From contig CAVQJL010000013.1 in assembly GCA_963712815.1 (NCBI GenBank), forward strand, positions 26,926-90,925: 64,000 nucleotides of DNA. Direction: 5' to 3'. The DNA is from RPQJ01 sp963712815 (GTDB lineage Bacteria; Pseudomonadota; Gammaproteobacteria; Steroidobacterales; Steroidobacteraceae). Positions 29,126-37,634 of this stretch are shown piece after piece. The position numbers and the translations under genes are program-made. How positions within the stretch are numbered: position 1 is the first letter of the stretch; each line of letters starts with the position of its first letter. Below the pieces are notes generated by a model. It did no database searches. It was given only the letters and a program-made list of their open reading frames with translations, and was not told where the DNA came from.

Positions 29126-31020
29126 GAACGGTCTTCCTTTCTCGCGAGGCGCTTGCGCAGCACGTTGCAGATCGAGCCGGGCTTGATCGGACGACCGCGG
29201 ACCTCGCTCCAGCAGTCGATGTCCACGAGGTAGCGCGAGCGCAGCAGCATGGCGAGGGCCGTGTAGCGGCGGTTGGTCTCGTCGATCAACGGATCCTCCG
29301 GGAGGTCGGACCAGTTGGCCTCGATGGTGATCACCTGCTTGAACCGGTGCAGGATCTCCTTGATGCCGGCCGGCATCGGCTGCAGGAAGGTCAGGTGCAT
29401 GGAGGACACCTTGTAGCCCTCGGCGCACAGCCGCTCGACGGACTCCTCGATCGCCCCCTGGGTGCTGCCCCAGCCGACGACCAGCAGGTCGCCCTCGGGT
29501 TCGCCGAAGACCGTCGGCGGCGCGAGCATCTTCTGCAGCGCCGCGAGCTTAAGGCTGCGGGCGTGCATGCCCTGCTCGTTGATCTCGGGGTCGTAGGCCA
29601 CGCGGCTCGAGCGGTCGTGGGCGAGGCCGGTGAGAGTGTGCATGCCGTTCGGCTGCCCGGGCAGGAAGCGCCGCGACAGGCCCGTGACCGGATCCCAGTC
29701 GTAGGGCTTGGCGCCGTCGGGCACCGGACTCTGGTCGATCGGCGGCGCGAGCCAGTCGGCGCTGAACTGCGGACGGGGAAACGGCTGCTGCGCCGTCGCG
29801 AGACTCGCGTCGGAGAGCACCACCACGACCATATTGAAGGTCTCGGCGATGCGCCGGGCCGTGATCATCGAGTAGAAGCAGTCCTCGATGGTGCTGGCCG
29901 CCATCACCACCTTGGGCGCATCGCCGTGGCTGCCGAACATCACGGTGAACAGGTCGCCCTGCTCCACCTTGGTCGGCTGCCCGGTGCTCGGCCCGCCGCG
30001 CTGCACGTTCACGACCACGAGCGGGATCTCGGCCATCACGGCGAGCCCGATGCCTTCCTGCTTCAGCGAGTACCCCGGGCCCGAGGTGATCGTGACGGCG
30101 ACCTTACCGGTGTAGGAGGCGCCGATCGCGAACGCGCAGGCCGCGATCTCGTCCTCGGCCTGGTGCACGAGGCCACCCGCCCGCTCGAACACGTCGCTCA
30201 GGTAGTGCGAGGCCGAGGTGGCCGGCGTGATCGGGTACATCGCGCAGATGTCCATGCCGGAGGCGAGCACGCCAAGCGCGACCGCGGTATTGCCGTTGAT
30301 GACGAGCTGCGGCTCGGTGGCGCGGGTCGCCGGCACGCGGAAGCCGAAATCGAGGTTGTGCTCGGCCCAGGCGTGGCCCGCCTCGAGCAGCGCCACGTTC
30401 GACCGGATGATCTTCTCCGACTTCTTGCCGAAGATGAACGCGATCTGCTCGCGCGCGAGGTCCATGTCCAGGCTGTAGAGGTTGCAGAGCATCCCCAGCA
30501 CGAACATGTTCTTGCCCTTGCGCGGGTCGGAAACGAGCTTGTGGCACTCGCTTTCCATCGGCACTTCGTGGACGCGGTAGCCCTCGGCGAGCAGCCGGTC
30601 GAGCGTCTCCCGGTACTGGGCGGCGATCCTGGGGTCGGCACTGGTCGCCCACATGCACTCGAGCAGGATGATGCAGCCGGGCTTGAGCTCGCCGGCGTTG
30701 ACGCGGCCGAGCAGCACCTGCTCGTTGAAGGCGATGGCAAGGTCGGCCTCGTCGCCGCCGTTGGTGATGCGCTTCGAGCCGATGCGGATGCGGTTGCCGC
30801 TCGCACCGGCCACGCTGCGTGCCGGTGGCTGGATCTCGGCCGGGATGATCTCGACCGTCCACACCCCGTTGCCCATGCGTGCCGCGATCGAGCCGAAGGA
30901 CTGCCCGCATTTCTGCGCGCCCTCGCCCGAGTCGCTCATGATCTCGACGATGGCCTCGTCGAGCGTCACGACCTGCTTGGCCGTCGGGCCCGGGCCCATC
31001 ATTTCCACTGCTGCGTTCAT
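29122..31020 (-). CDS. korA: 2-oxoacid:ferredoxin oxidoreductase, fused gamma-alpha subunit, KorA-like
   Basis: 632 aa. Residues about 25-190 are the gamma domain, opening with S-D-S-G-E-G-A-Q-K-C-G-Q and carrying G-S-K-R-I-T-N-G-G-D-E-A-D. From about 210 the alpha part follows, with I-N-G-N-T-A-V-A-L-G, M-Y-P-I-T-P-A-T-S and Q-A-E-D-E-I-A-A. Near the C-terminus, W-G-S-T-Q-G-A-I and L-Q-P-M-P match the transketolase-like C-domain. Such gamma-alpha fusions are common in KorAB enzymes of aerobes. Start ATG 31020, 4 nt after the NfnB-like stop. Confidence 0.89.
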   Translation of the reverse strand: MNAAVEMMGPGPTAKQVVTLDEAIVEIMSDSGEGAQKCGQSFGSIAARMGNGVWTVEIIPAEIQPPARSVAGASGNRIRIGSKRITNGGDEADLAIAFNEQVLLGRVNAGELKPGCIILLECMWATSADPRIAAQYRETLDRLLAEGYRVHEVPMESECHKLVSDPRKGKNMFVLGMLCNLYSLDMDLAREQIAFIFGKKSEKIIRSNVALLEAGHAWAEHNLDFGFRVPATRATEPQLVINGNTAVALGVLASGMDICAMYPITPATSASHYLSDVFERAGGLVHQAEDEIAACAFAIGASYTGKVAVTITSGPGYSLKQEGIGLAVMAEIPLVVVNVQRGGPSTGQPTKVEQGDLFTVMFGSHGDAPKVVMAASTIEDCFYSMITARRIAETFNMVVVVLSDASLATAQQPFPRPQFSADWLAPPIDQSPVPDGAKPYDWDPVTGLSRRFLPGQPNGMHTLTGLAHDRSSRVAYDPEINEQGMHARSLKLAALQKMLAPPTVFGEPEGDLLVVGWGSTQGAIEESVERLCAEGYKVSSMHLTFLQPMPAGIKEILHRFKQVITIEANWSDLPEDPLIDETNRRYTALAMLLRSRYLVDIDCWSEVRGRPIKPGSICNVLRKRLARKEDRS

Positions 31021-31024
31021 TGGA

Positions 31025-32554
31025 TCACCTCGGCAGGCGCAGGCGCGTGTACCCGCGCTCGGCGCGGTCGATGCCGAACAGCGTGGCCACGGAGCCACCC
31101 GGCCGTTCCTCGTAGACGGAATCGGTGTCGCGCAGGCCGAGGTAGGCCTTCATGCCGCGCGCCGCGCGCCGTCCCGCCCCCATCGCCTCGATCACCGTGG
31201 CGGCGCCGGTGACGATGTCGCCGCCGGCGTACACGCCGGGAATCGAGGTGGCGAGGTTTTCGTCGGTGGCGATGTAGCCGCGCTTGTTGAGCTTGAGCTT
31301 CGAGGTCTGGCCGATGATCGGGTTGGCGTTGGTGCCGATCGCGTACACGACCATGTCGGCCTCGATCTCGAACTCGCTGCCCGGCTCCGGCACCGGCCGG
31401 CGACGGCCCGATTCGTCGGGCTCGCCCAGGGCCATGCGCACGCAGCGCACCGCGCGCACGCTCTTGTTGCCGTCCTCGAGGATCTCGACCGGGCTCACCA
31501 GCCAGTGGAACGCGATGCCTTCCTCCTCGGCGTGGTGGATCTCCTCGGCACGGGCCGGCGCCTCGGCACGGCTGCGCCGGTAGAGGCAGCTGACCGATTC
31601 GGCGCCGAGCCGCAGGCAGACCCGCAGCGCGTCCATCGCGGTGTTGCCCGCGCCGATCACCGCGACGCGCCTGCCCGGCTGCATCGGCGTGTCGTAGTTC
31701 GGGAACTCGCGGGCGTGCATCAGGTTGCAGCGCGTCAGCAGCTCGTTGGCCGAGAGCACGCCGTTGAGGTTCTCGCCCGCGATGCCCATGAAGCTCGGAT
31801 ACCCCGCGCCGGTGCCGACGAACACCGCGTGGAAGCCCATCTCCTCGATCATCTGCTCGATGGTGAACAGGCGCCCGACCAGCGTGTTGCACTCGAAGCG
31901 CACGCCGAGCTGCCTGAGCTTCTCGATCTCGGCGTCCACGATCGGGTTCGGCAGGCGGAAGTCGGGAATGCCGTACTTGAGCACGCCGCCCGGCTCGTGG
32001 AAGGCCTCGTAGACGACGACCTCGCAGCCGGCCTTGGCCATGTCGGCGGCGCAGGCCATGCCGGCGGGCCCCGAGCCCACGATGCCGATGCGGAAATCGC
32101 TGGGCTCGATGTACGGGATGTTCGACCAGCCTTCCTTGATCGCGAGATCGCCCACCCAGCGCTCCAGGCGCCCTATGGCCACGGGCTCGAGCGACTCCCC
32201 GACCGTGCAGACGCCCTCGCACTGGCTCTCCTGCGGGCAGACGCGGCCGCACACCGAGGGCAGCAGGTTCGAGGCAGTGATCACGTCGTAGGCGCCGCGG
32301 TAGTCGCGATCGGTGATCTTCTCGATGAAGTCCGGGATCGCGATGTTCACCGGGCAGCCCCTCACGCAGGGCTGGTCGGCGCACATCAGGCAGCGCTCGG
32401 CCTCGAGCTGCGCGTCCTCGACGAGGTAGCCGCAGTTCACTTCCTTGAAGTTGCGCGCGCGCTCTTTCGGATCCTGTTCGCGCGCAGGCGTCCGCGCCTG
32501 CGGGATCATGCGGATGGTCTTTTTCTTCTTCCTCGGCCCGCTGGCGGTCTCCAT
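31025..32554 (-). CDS. NADPH-dependent glutamate synthase small-subunit-like protein, NfnB/SudA type
   Basis: 509 aa from ATG 32554. A basic head (K-K-K-K) is followed by an N-terminal [4Fe-4S] region with C-L-M-C-A-D-Q-P-C-V-R-G-C-P-V and C-G-R-V-C-P-Q-E-S-Q-C. Then FAD (G-I-V-G-S-G-P-A-G-M near residue 165) and NADPH (V-I-G-A-G-N-T-A-M-D near 303) Rossmann motifs, and Y-A-G-G-D-I-V-T-G-A-A-T-V near the end. The pairing with an NfnA-like subunit 2 nt upstream, not with GltB, argues for NfnAB/sulfide dehydrogenase. Those enzymes couple NADPH, NADH and ferredoxin by flavin-based electron bifurcation. Confidence 0.85.
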   Translation of the reverse strand: METASGPRKKKKTIRMIPQARTPAREQDPKERARNFKEVNCGYLVEDAQLEAERCLMCADQPCVRGCPVNIAIPDFIEKITDRDYRGAYDVITASNLLPSVCGRVCPQESQCEGVCTVGESLEPVAIGRLERWVGDLAIKEGWSNIPYIEPSDFRIGIVGSGPAGMACAADMAKAGCEVVVYEAFHEPGGVLKYGIPDFRLPNPIVDAEIEKLRQLGVRFECNTLVGRLFTIEQMIEEMGFHAVFVGTGAGYPSFMGIAGENLNGVLSANELLTRCNLMHAREFPNYDTPMQPGRRVAVIGAGNTAMDALRVCLRLGAESVSCLYRRSRAEAPARAEEIHHAEEEGIAFHWLVSPVEILEDGNKSVRAVRCVRMALGEPDESGRRRPVPEPGSEFEIEADMVVYAIGTNANPIIGQTSKLKLNKRGYIATDENLATSIPGVYAGGDIVTGAATVIEAMGAGRRAARGMKAYLGLRDTDSVYEERPGGSVATLFGIDRAERGYTRLRLPR

Positions 32555-32556
32555 GG

Positions 32557-33450
32557 TCAGGCTGCGCCTCCCGTCGCGTCCGGGATGCTGCGCATCCGGC
32601 AGTTCTCGTCGAACTTCTCGGCTGCCTCGCGCTCGGTCGCCTTGTAGCGCTGCAGGCGGAACATCAGGTCGTCGAAGTCCACGAGGTGGCCGTCGAAGTC
32701 CGGGCCGTCCACGCAGGCGAACTTGACGATCTCGCCGATCTTGACGCGGCAACCGCCGCACATGCCGGTGCCGTCCACCATGACCGGGTTGAGGCTGACC
32801 ATGGTCTTGATCCTGTGCGGGCGCGTCGCCTCGGCGCAGCCCTTCATCATGATCGGCGGCCCGATGGCCACGCACTCGTCGATGTCGGGGTGCTTCGCGA
32901 TCGCCTGGGCGATGCCCGCGGTGACCAGGCCCTTGATGCCGGCCGAACCGTCGTCGGTGCAGAGGATCAGTTCGTCGCAGCAGGCGCGGAACTTGTCCTC
33001 CCAGAACACGAGGTCGCGGTTGCGGAAGCCGAGCACGCCGATCACGTAGGCGCCGCTCTCCTTGAAAGCCCGCGCCTGCGGGAAGACCGGCGCGACGCCG
33101 AGCCCGCCGCCCACGCACAGCACCTTCCGCGCCTTGCCGATGTGACTCGGTATGCCCATGGGGCCCACCAGCGCGACGAGCCGGCTGCCGACCGCGAGGT
33201 CGCGCTGCATCTCGCGGGTGGTCTTGCCGACCGCCTGGATCACCAGCGTGATCGTGCCCTTGTCCCGGTCGTAGTCGGCGATCGTGAGCGGGATACGCTC
33301 GCCGTGGTCGCTTGCCATGACGATGACGAACTGGCCCGCACGGGCCGCCTTCGCCAGCATCGGGTGGCGAACCTCGAGCAGGAAAGTGACGTCGGAGAAG
33401 TCCTGCCGCGCCACGATCTCGTAGCCAGCCGTCGGTGTATCGTTGGTCAT
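32557..33450 (-). CDS. Dihydroorotate dehydrogenase electron-transfer-like FAD/NAD subunit, NfnA/SudB type
   Basis: 297 aa. N-terminal flavin-binding barrel with R-I-P-L-T-I-A-D-Y-D, then NAD-binding G-G-G-L-G-V-A-P-V. A [2Fe-2S] cluster is bound by G-T-G-M-C-G-G-C-R plus the later F-A-C-V-D-G-P-D-F-D-G-H. The last signature (C-V-D-G-P-D-F) is characteristic of the sulfide dehydrogenase/NfnA branch. First gene of the operon, probably from a promoter in the 91 nt after the glycerate kinase gene, where a 21-nt inverted repeat lies. Start ATG 33450 (M-T-N-D-T-P-T). Confidence 0.88.
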   Translation of the reverse strand: MTNDTPTAGYEIVARQDFSDVTFLLEVRHPMLAKAARAGQFVIVMASDHGERIPLTIADYDRDKGTITLVIQAVGKTTREMQRDLAVGSRLVALVGPMGIPSHIGKARKVLCVGGGLGVAPVFPQARAFKESGAYVIGVLGFRNRDLVFWEDKFRACCDELILCTDDGSAGIKGLVTAGIAQAIAKHPDIDECVAIGPPIMMKGCAEATRPHRIKTMVSLNPVMVDGTGMCGGCRVKIGEIVKFACVDGPDFDGHLVDFDDLMFRLQRYKATEREAAEKFDENCRMRSIPDATGGAA

Positions 33451-33495
33451 TGGTGTGTCCTGGTGTGGTACGCATTTATCCCGAGGCGCCGCCGC

Positions 33496-33516
33496 CCGCA
33501 ATCGGGGCAATTGCGG
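33496..33516. promoter_or_regulatory. Inverted repeat upstream of the NfnA-like gene
   Basis: Perfect 7-nt arms CCGCAAT and ATTGCGG with a 7-nt spacer, 46 nt upstream of the ATG at 33450. No T run follows on the minus strand, so it is more likely a protein-binding site than a terminator for the glycerate kinase gene. Confidence 0.4.
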
Positions 33517-33541
33517 ACGGGACTCGACCCCAGGCCGCCGG

Positions 33542-34830
33542 CTATGGCCGATCCCCCTGCAGCAGCACGGCACGGAAGTCGTTTACGTTGGTGAGCGTCG
33601 GCCCGGTGACGACCGCGTCGCCGAGCGCACCGAAGAATCCGTGCGCGTCGTTCGCGTCGAGGCAACACTGCGGATCGAGCCCGCGAGCCGCGGCACGCGC
33701 CAGGGTGTCCGGACGCCAGACTGCGCCGGCCACCGGAGCCATGCCATCGACCCCGTCCGTGTCGCCCGCCAGTGCGTACACGGCCTCGCGGTGGCCGAGC
33801 GCCAGCCCGAAGGCGAGCAGGAACTCGACGTTGCGCCCGCCGCAGCCGTGGCCGCGCACCGTGACTGAGGTCTCGCCGCCGGACAGCAGAAGACAGGGCA
33901 GACGGCGCGGCCCGGCGCGATCCAGCACGCCGCGCACCCGCGCCGCCATTTCGTTTCCCACCTCGCGCGCCTCGCCTTCGAGGCGATCGCTCAGGATCAC
34001 GGGCTGCACACCCCGCCCCGCCGCAATGTGTGCGGCCGCTTCGAGCGACGCCTGTGGCGCGGCGACGATGCGGAACTCCGAACCCACCAGTCGCGGATCG
34101 CCCGGCTTGACCGACTCCCACTGCCCGCGCTCCAGCGCGGATCGCGCTGCCGCGGGGACGGCGATGCCGTAACGCGCCAGCACCGCAAGGGCATCGGCGC
34201 AGGTGCTCTCGTCGGGCACGGTGGGACCGGATGCAATGTCGGACGGATCGTCACCCGGCACGTCCGAGATCGCGAGCGTCACGAGTCGCGCAGGGGGCAG
34301 GCGGCGCCGAGGCGGCCACCCTTGATGCGCGAAAGGTGCCGGCGCACGGTGTTGATCTCGCCGATGGTCGCACCCGATCGCAGCAGCGCACTCGTGAGCG
34401 CCTGCTTGTCCTCGAGAGTCAGTACCTCGGCGGGCAGCGGCAGCAGCGCCGAACCGCCGCCCGACAGCAGGCACAGCACGAGGTCGTCCTCACCGAGCCC
34501 GTGAACGCGCTCGTACAGGCGCTCGGCGGCGCGCTGCCCGGCGGCGGCGGGCACAGGATGTGCGGACTCGAGCACCTCGATGCGCTCGCAGGCCAGCGCG
34601 TGGCCATAGGGCACGACGACCGTCCCGCCGAGCTCGCCGTCCCAGTGCGTCTCGACGGCGCGCGCCATCGCCGCGGCTGCCTTGCCGGCGCCGACGACGA
34701 CGGTGCGGCCGGCCGGCGGCGACGGCAGCGCCGGTGGCACGCACCGCGCGGGGCTCGCCGCTTCAATGGCAGCCGCGAAGGCGGCGCGCAACAGGCGTTC
34801 GGGGTCGACGTCGGGATCGAGGATCGGCAT
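33542..34830 (-). CDS. Glycerate 2-kinase, MOFRL family, frameshift near 34295
   Basis: Phosphorylates D-glycerate to 2-phosphoglycerate. From ATG 34830 (M-P-I-L-D-P-D-V-D-P) the frame has V-V-V-G-A-G-K-A-A-A-A-M-A, C-L-L-S-G-G-G-S-A-L-L and L-S-R-I-K-G-G-R-L, then stops at 34279. After one base is restored in a run of five G (34293-34297) it continues L-V-T-L-A-I-S-D-V-P-G-D-D, S-G-P-T-V-P, L-L-S-G-G-E-T-S-V-T-V and G-R-N-V-E-F-L-L-A-F to TAG 33542. About 430 aa, the usual size. It precedes the Nfn-Kor operon in the same direction but with a 91-nt gap. Confidence 0.86.
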
Positions 34831-35503
34831 GGCCGGTGACCACAGTTCGGTGTCGGTGAAGTCTGCCTGAATCAGCAGGCCGTCGCGGCGACCGGCCAGG
34901 TCACCGCCACGACAGATGGACGGGCGGCTTTGCGAGGCTGGACAGGCCCGCCGCCGGTGAAGTCGCGCGGCTTCCGCCGCATCTCGCATTGATGACTGCC
35001 CAATGGCTACATCGGGGTGGCCGGAGCCTGATGACGGGCCTCTTCTTCTGGGTTCCCAGCCAGTTCCCGCGGAGCGACCGTGCGGCAGCCAACGCACAAT
35101 CCGCAGATTGTGGGTTCGTGCCGGGTCGACCCGATTCCACATGCCGGAAGCACGAAGCGGATCGTCCACCGTTTCTTGGCGCCCGGAGCCTAACCCCGCC
35201 GACTTCCTCACCGCCAACCACCATCAGGCCGTACCTGTTCGCCGCCGATCGCTTCACAGTCGAGTGCCAGGCCAGCGGTGCATCCACGCCGGATAGCGGA
35301 CGCAGAAACCGCAGTGCCGATCCAATCGGACCCTTTGACTGCCAGTGTCAAGCCTCATGCAGTCCTCTGGCGTAGCGTCACAAGGCCTTCCCGCGACGTT
35401 GAGTCCTTGCAGATATCTGGTTCCTCCGGCGTCCACTATCGAATAAGCTTGTCTCGACCAGACTCAGGTTTTTCTCGAGCCGACTCATCGAGGGGGACTC
35501 GAA
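34831..35503. other. Stretch without a convincing gene
   Basis: 673 nt with short overlapping frames on both strands, rich in Ser, Arg and Cys, and no ribosome binding site or recognisable motif. A hairpin with arms CACAATC and GATTGTG lies near 35095-35115. It may contain the promoter for the DUF2846 gene and eroded sequence linked to the transposase remnant downstream. Confidence 0.5.
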
Positions 35504-35911
35504 ATGACTCGCACCGCACGTGTTCTCGTAATATTCACGACCTTCGCAATGTCGCTGGGTTGGGCTGTTGGTACAAGCGCCGCTGTCGTGCCGGAGATAC
35601 AGCCGGACAAGGGCCTGGTCGTGTTCTACCGACCGAGGAAGACGGCAGGCTCGGCCATACGATTCAATGTCAATTACGCGCAAGGCTCGTTGGGCATGTT
35701 TAACAACGGCACGATGCTGTTCAACTACTTCGAGCCGGGGGAATATCATTTCTGGTCCCAGGTCATTTCGCAGGATGGCATCACGATCAACGTGGAACCG
35801 GGCAAAGTCTATTTTGTGGAAGGCGCAACAAAAATGGGGATCTATGCGGGTCGGCCAAAATTTACGCTTGTCGACGAGGCGAAAGGACGCAAGGAAGTCT
35901 CTCGCCTGTAA
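35504..35911 (+). CDS. DUF2846-like secreted protein
   Basis: 135 aa. Signal peptide (M-T-R-T-A-R-V-L-V-I-F then A-V-G-T-S-A-A). The mature part has L-V-V-F-Y-R-P, a short G-M-F-N-N-G-T segment, E-P-G-E-Y-H-F and V-E-P-G-K-V-Y-F-V-E-G, which is the beta-sandwich pattern of DUF2846 proteins. Function unknown; usually periplasmic or outer-membrane-associated. GC content in this gene is close to 53 percent in a sampled 60-nt line, well below the window, which suggests recent arrival. ATG preceded by GAGGGGG. Confidence 0.7.
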   Translation: MTRTARVLVIFTTFAMSLGWAVGTSAAVVPEIQPDKGLVVFYRPRKTAGSAIRFNVNYAQGSLGMFNNGTMLFNYFEPGEYHFWSQVISQDGITINVEPGKVYFVEGATKMGIYAGRPKFTLVDEAKGRKEVSRL

Positions 35912-36024
35912 GACCACGCGGCGTCCACCGGGTCCGTCGCTACGCACTGGACTTGCCTCGCTGGCTTTGATGCCCACGTCCGCTTCTGGCCGGGGCTGTG
36001 TGGAAACTCGTCGTTAGCTGGCAT

Positions 36025-36495
36025 CGGCTCGAGCAGGAAGCTCGCCGCAACCTCTAGCTGATGTGGTTGACCGGACGCCCGGCGCCCGACTTCAAGACCC
36101 TCGCGGACTTCCGCGCCGGGACACGGCGGCGACCAAGAGCGTGTACCGCGAGTTCATCGTGCCGTGGCGACGCTGGCAACTGGTTACCGAGTCGACAATG
36201 ACGATCGACGGCAGCAAGTTCAAGGCGGCGAACCACCGCGACCGTAACTTCACCAGCGCCAAGATGAAGACGCGGATGGCACTGATCGAGGAAAGCGTCG
36301 CCGAGTACCTGGTGCACCTCGATCGCAAGGAAACGCCTCGCAATCCGCGCAAGGCGGTACGGTTACAGGATCGGATCGCGACGCTGAAGGACGAAATGGC
36401 GCGGCTGGCGGTCGCTACGAGAAATGGGGCTTCACCTACTTACCGAAGCGCGACGCCTATCGGTGTCCGGCGGGCGAGTATGCGATCCGAAACGA
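36025..36495 (+). pseudogene. IS1182-family transposase remnant
   Basis: Fragments of an IS1182/DUF772 transposase: R-L-E-Q-E-A-R-R-N-L, a TAG at 36055, W-L-T-G-R-P-A-P-D-F-K-T, a frameshift near 36110, then M-T-I-D-G-S-K-F-K-A and N-H-R-D-R-N-F-T-S-A-K-M, and after a deletion F-T-Y-L-P-K-R-D-A-Y-R-C-P-A-G-E. The catalytic core between these parts is missing, so it is dead. It abuts the truncated parE copy within about 10 nt. No terminal inverted repeats were identified. Confidence 0.8.
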
Positions 36496-36500
36496 CGCCA

Positions 36501-36741
36501 CTACTGGTGGTCCGTGTATCCCGCTTCGCGCTGATACCAGACCGCCGGGGCCAGCACGACGTCCTCGGCTGGCAACCAGCGATACCTTGCGATGCAGCCA
36601 TACTTGCCGCGAGATAGCACGAGCTCGCGCCGATCAGCTTCCGTCACTCGCCCGGGCAGCGGGTGATCCGCAAGAACCTCGAGTGCCGCCCGTATGCTCG
36701 AGAGCTGCGCCAGCGCCCGATCGGGATCGGCCTCGGCAACG
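36501..36741 (-). pseudogene. Truncated second copy of the ParE-like toxin gene
   Basis: Aligns without gaps to the 3' part of the toxin gene at 20829-21128, with about four of five bases identical over roughly 240 nt, including the CCAGTAG end. The frame is open (D-P-D-R-A-L-A-Q-L-S-S, L-V-L-S-R-G-K-Y-G) but the first 20 or so codons are replaced by unrelated sequence, so no start or antitoxin remains. It sits directly beside the IS1182 remnant. Confidence 0.8.
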
Positions 36742-36944
36742 CTCTTGCCGCGGGTCGTTGGCCGCTGTTCGAAGATTCATTGTCGACCGCCGGTTCCAGG
36801 TCATCGGGCTGATCGTCGAGTTACAGGACCGATTGCTCCCTGCCATTGCGATTCGCGCTAGGCGCGTGCGCCCTCGCCGGGCTTACACTGCCGTCCAGCA
36901 CCTCGAGTCCAGCGGGCCGTGCGCCGGCATCGGAGGATCGCCTC

Positions 36945-37598
36945 ATGAGCACCCTGACCAAGTTCGCCCTCGGCGTCATGGGACAGTTGCGACCACGGCC
37001 AGTCCGCGGCGACGCGCGAGCGACCATCAAGCTGCCGGCGCCGGACAAGCGCGGTGGAATTCCCCTGATGCAAGCGTTCGGCAAGCGCGGCTCGTCGCGC
37101 GAGTTCCAGCGCAAGCCGCTGCCGCTGCCCGTGCTGTCGAACCTGCTCTGGGCGGCCTTCGGCGTGAACCGCCGCGGCGGCGGACGCACGGCGCCGTCGG
37201 CACTCGACGCCCAGGAGATCGATGTGTACGTGGCGCTGCCGGACGGCGCCTACATCTACGACGCGCGGACGCACACCCTGCGGCTGGTCGCGGCAAGCGA
37301 CCTGCGCCGCGTCACCGGCTACCAGGACTTCGTGGACGAGGCGCCGCTCGACCTCGTGCTGGTCGCCGACCACGCGCGCATGCGCATGGTCCCGGCGGCA
37401 CAGCGTGAGAGCTACGCCTCCGCGGCCGCCGGCGCCATTGCCCAGAACGTGTACCTGTATGCTGCGAGCGCGGGGCTCGCCACCGTGATCCGTGCCTGGA
37501 TCGACCGCGCCGCGATCGCGGACGCGCTCGGCCTCACGCACGACCAGCAGGTGCTGCTGTCGCAGACGGTGGGGTATCCGCCGAAGCCACGCCGCTGA
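36945..37598 (+). CDS. Nitroreductase-family (SagB/ThcOx-type) oxidoreductase
   Basis: 217 aa. L-M-Q-A-F-G-K-R-G-S-S-R-E-F-Q is the FMN-binding start of SagB-like nitroreductases; L-S-N-L-L-W-A-A-F-G-V-N-R and R-T-A-P-S-A-L-D-A-Q-E-I follow, and A-A-G-A-I-A-Q-N-V-Y-L-Y-A-A contacts the second subunit. The protein lacks a partner peptide gene, so a role in RiPP oxidation is not supported; a stand-alone nitro- or quinone reductase is likelier. CGGAGGA lies 9 nt before the ATG. Confidence 0.8.
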   Translation: MSTLTKFALGVMGQLRPRPVRGDARATIKLPAPDKRGGIPLMQAFGKRGSSREFQRKPLPLPVLSNLLWAAFGVNRRGGGRTAPSALDAQEIDVYVALPDGAYIYDARTHTLRLVAASDLRRVTGYQDFVDEAPLDLVLVADHARMRMVPAAQRESYASAAAGAIAQNVYLYAASAGLATVIRAWIDRAAIADALGLTHDQQVLLSQTVGYPPKPRR

Positions 37599-37634
37599 CT
37601 CGCGCGGCCCGGCGCCGGCGGCGCAGTCGCCGCG

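Noticed and set aside
31025..33475. Apparent 816 aa fusion of the NfnA- and NfnB-like proteins
   Set aside because: The upstream part of this frame is noise over the NfnA-like gene; a normal ATG at 32554 begins the NfnB-like protein.
35080..35140. Possible tRNA 3' part (hairpin followed by GGGTTCG)
   Set aside because: The T-arm consensus and acceptor stem do not complete and no matching D-arm was found, so it is not called a tRNA.
36945..37598. SagB-like enzyme as part of a RiPP cluster
   Set aside because: No precursor peptide, YcaO or E1-like gene lies nearby.
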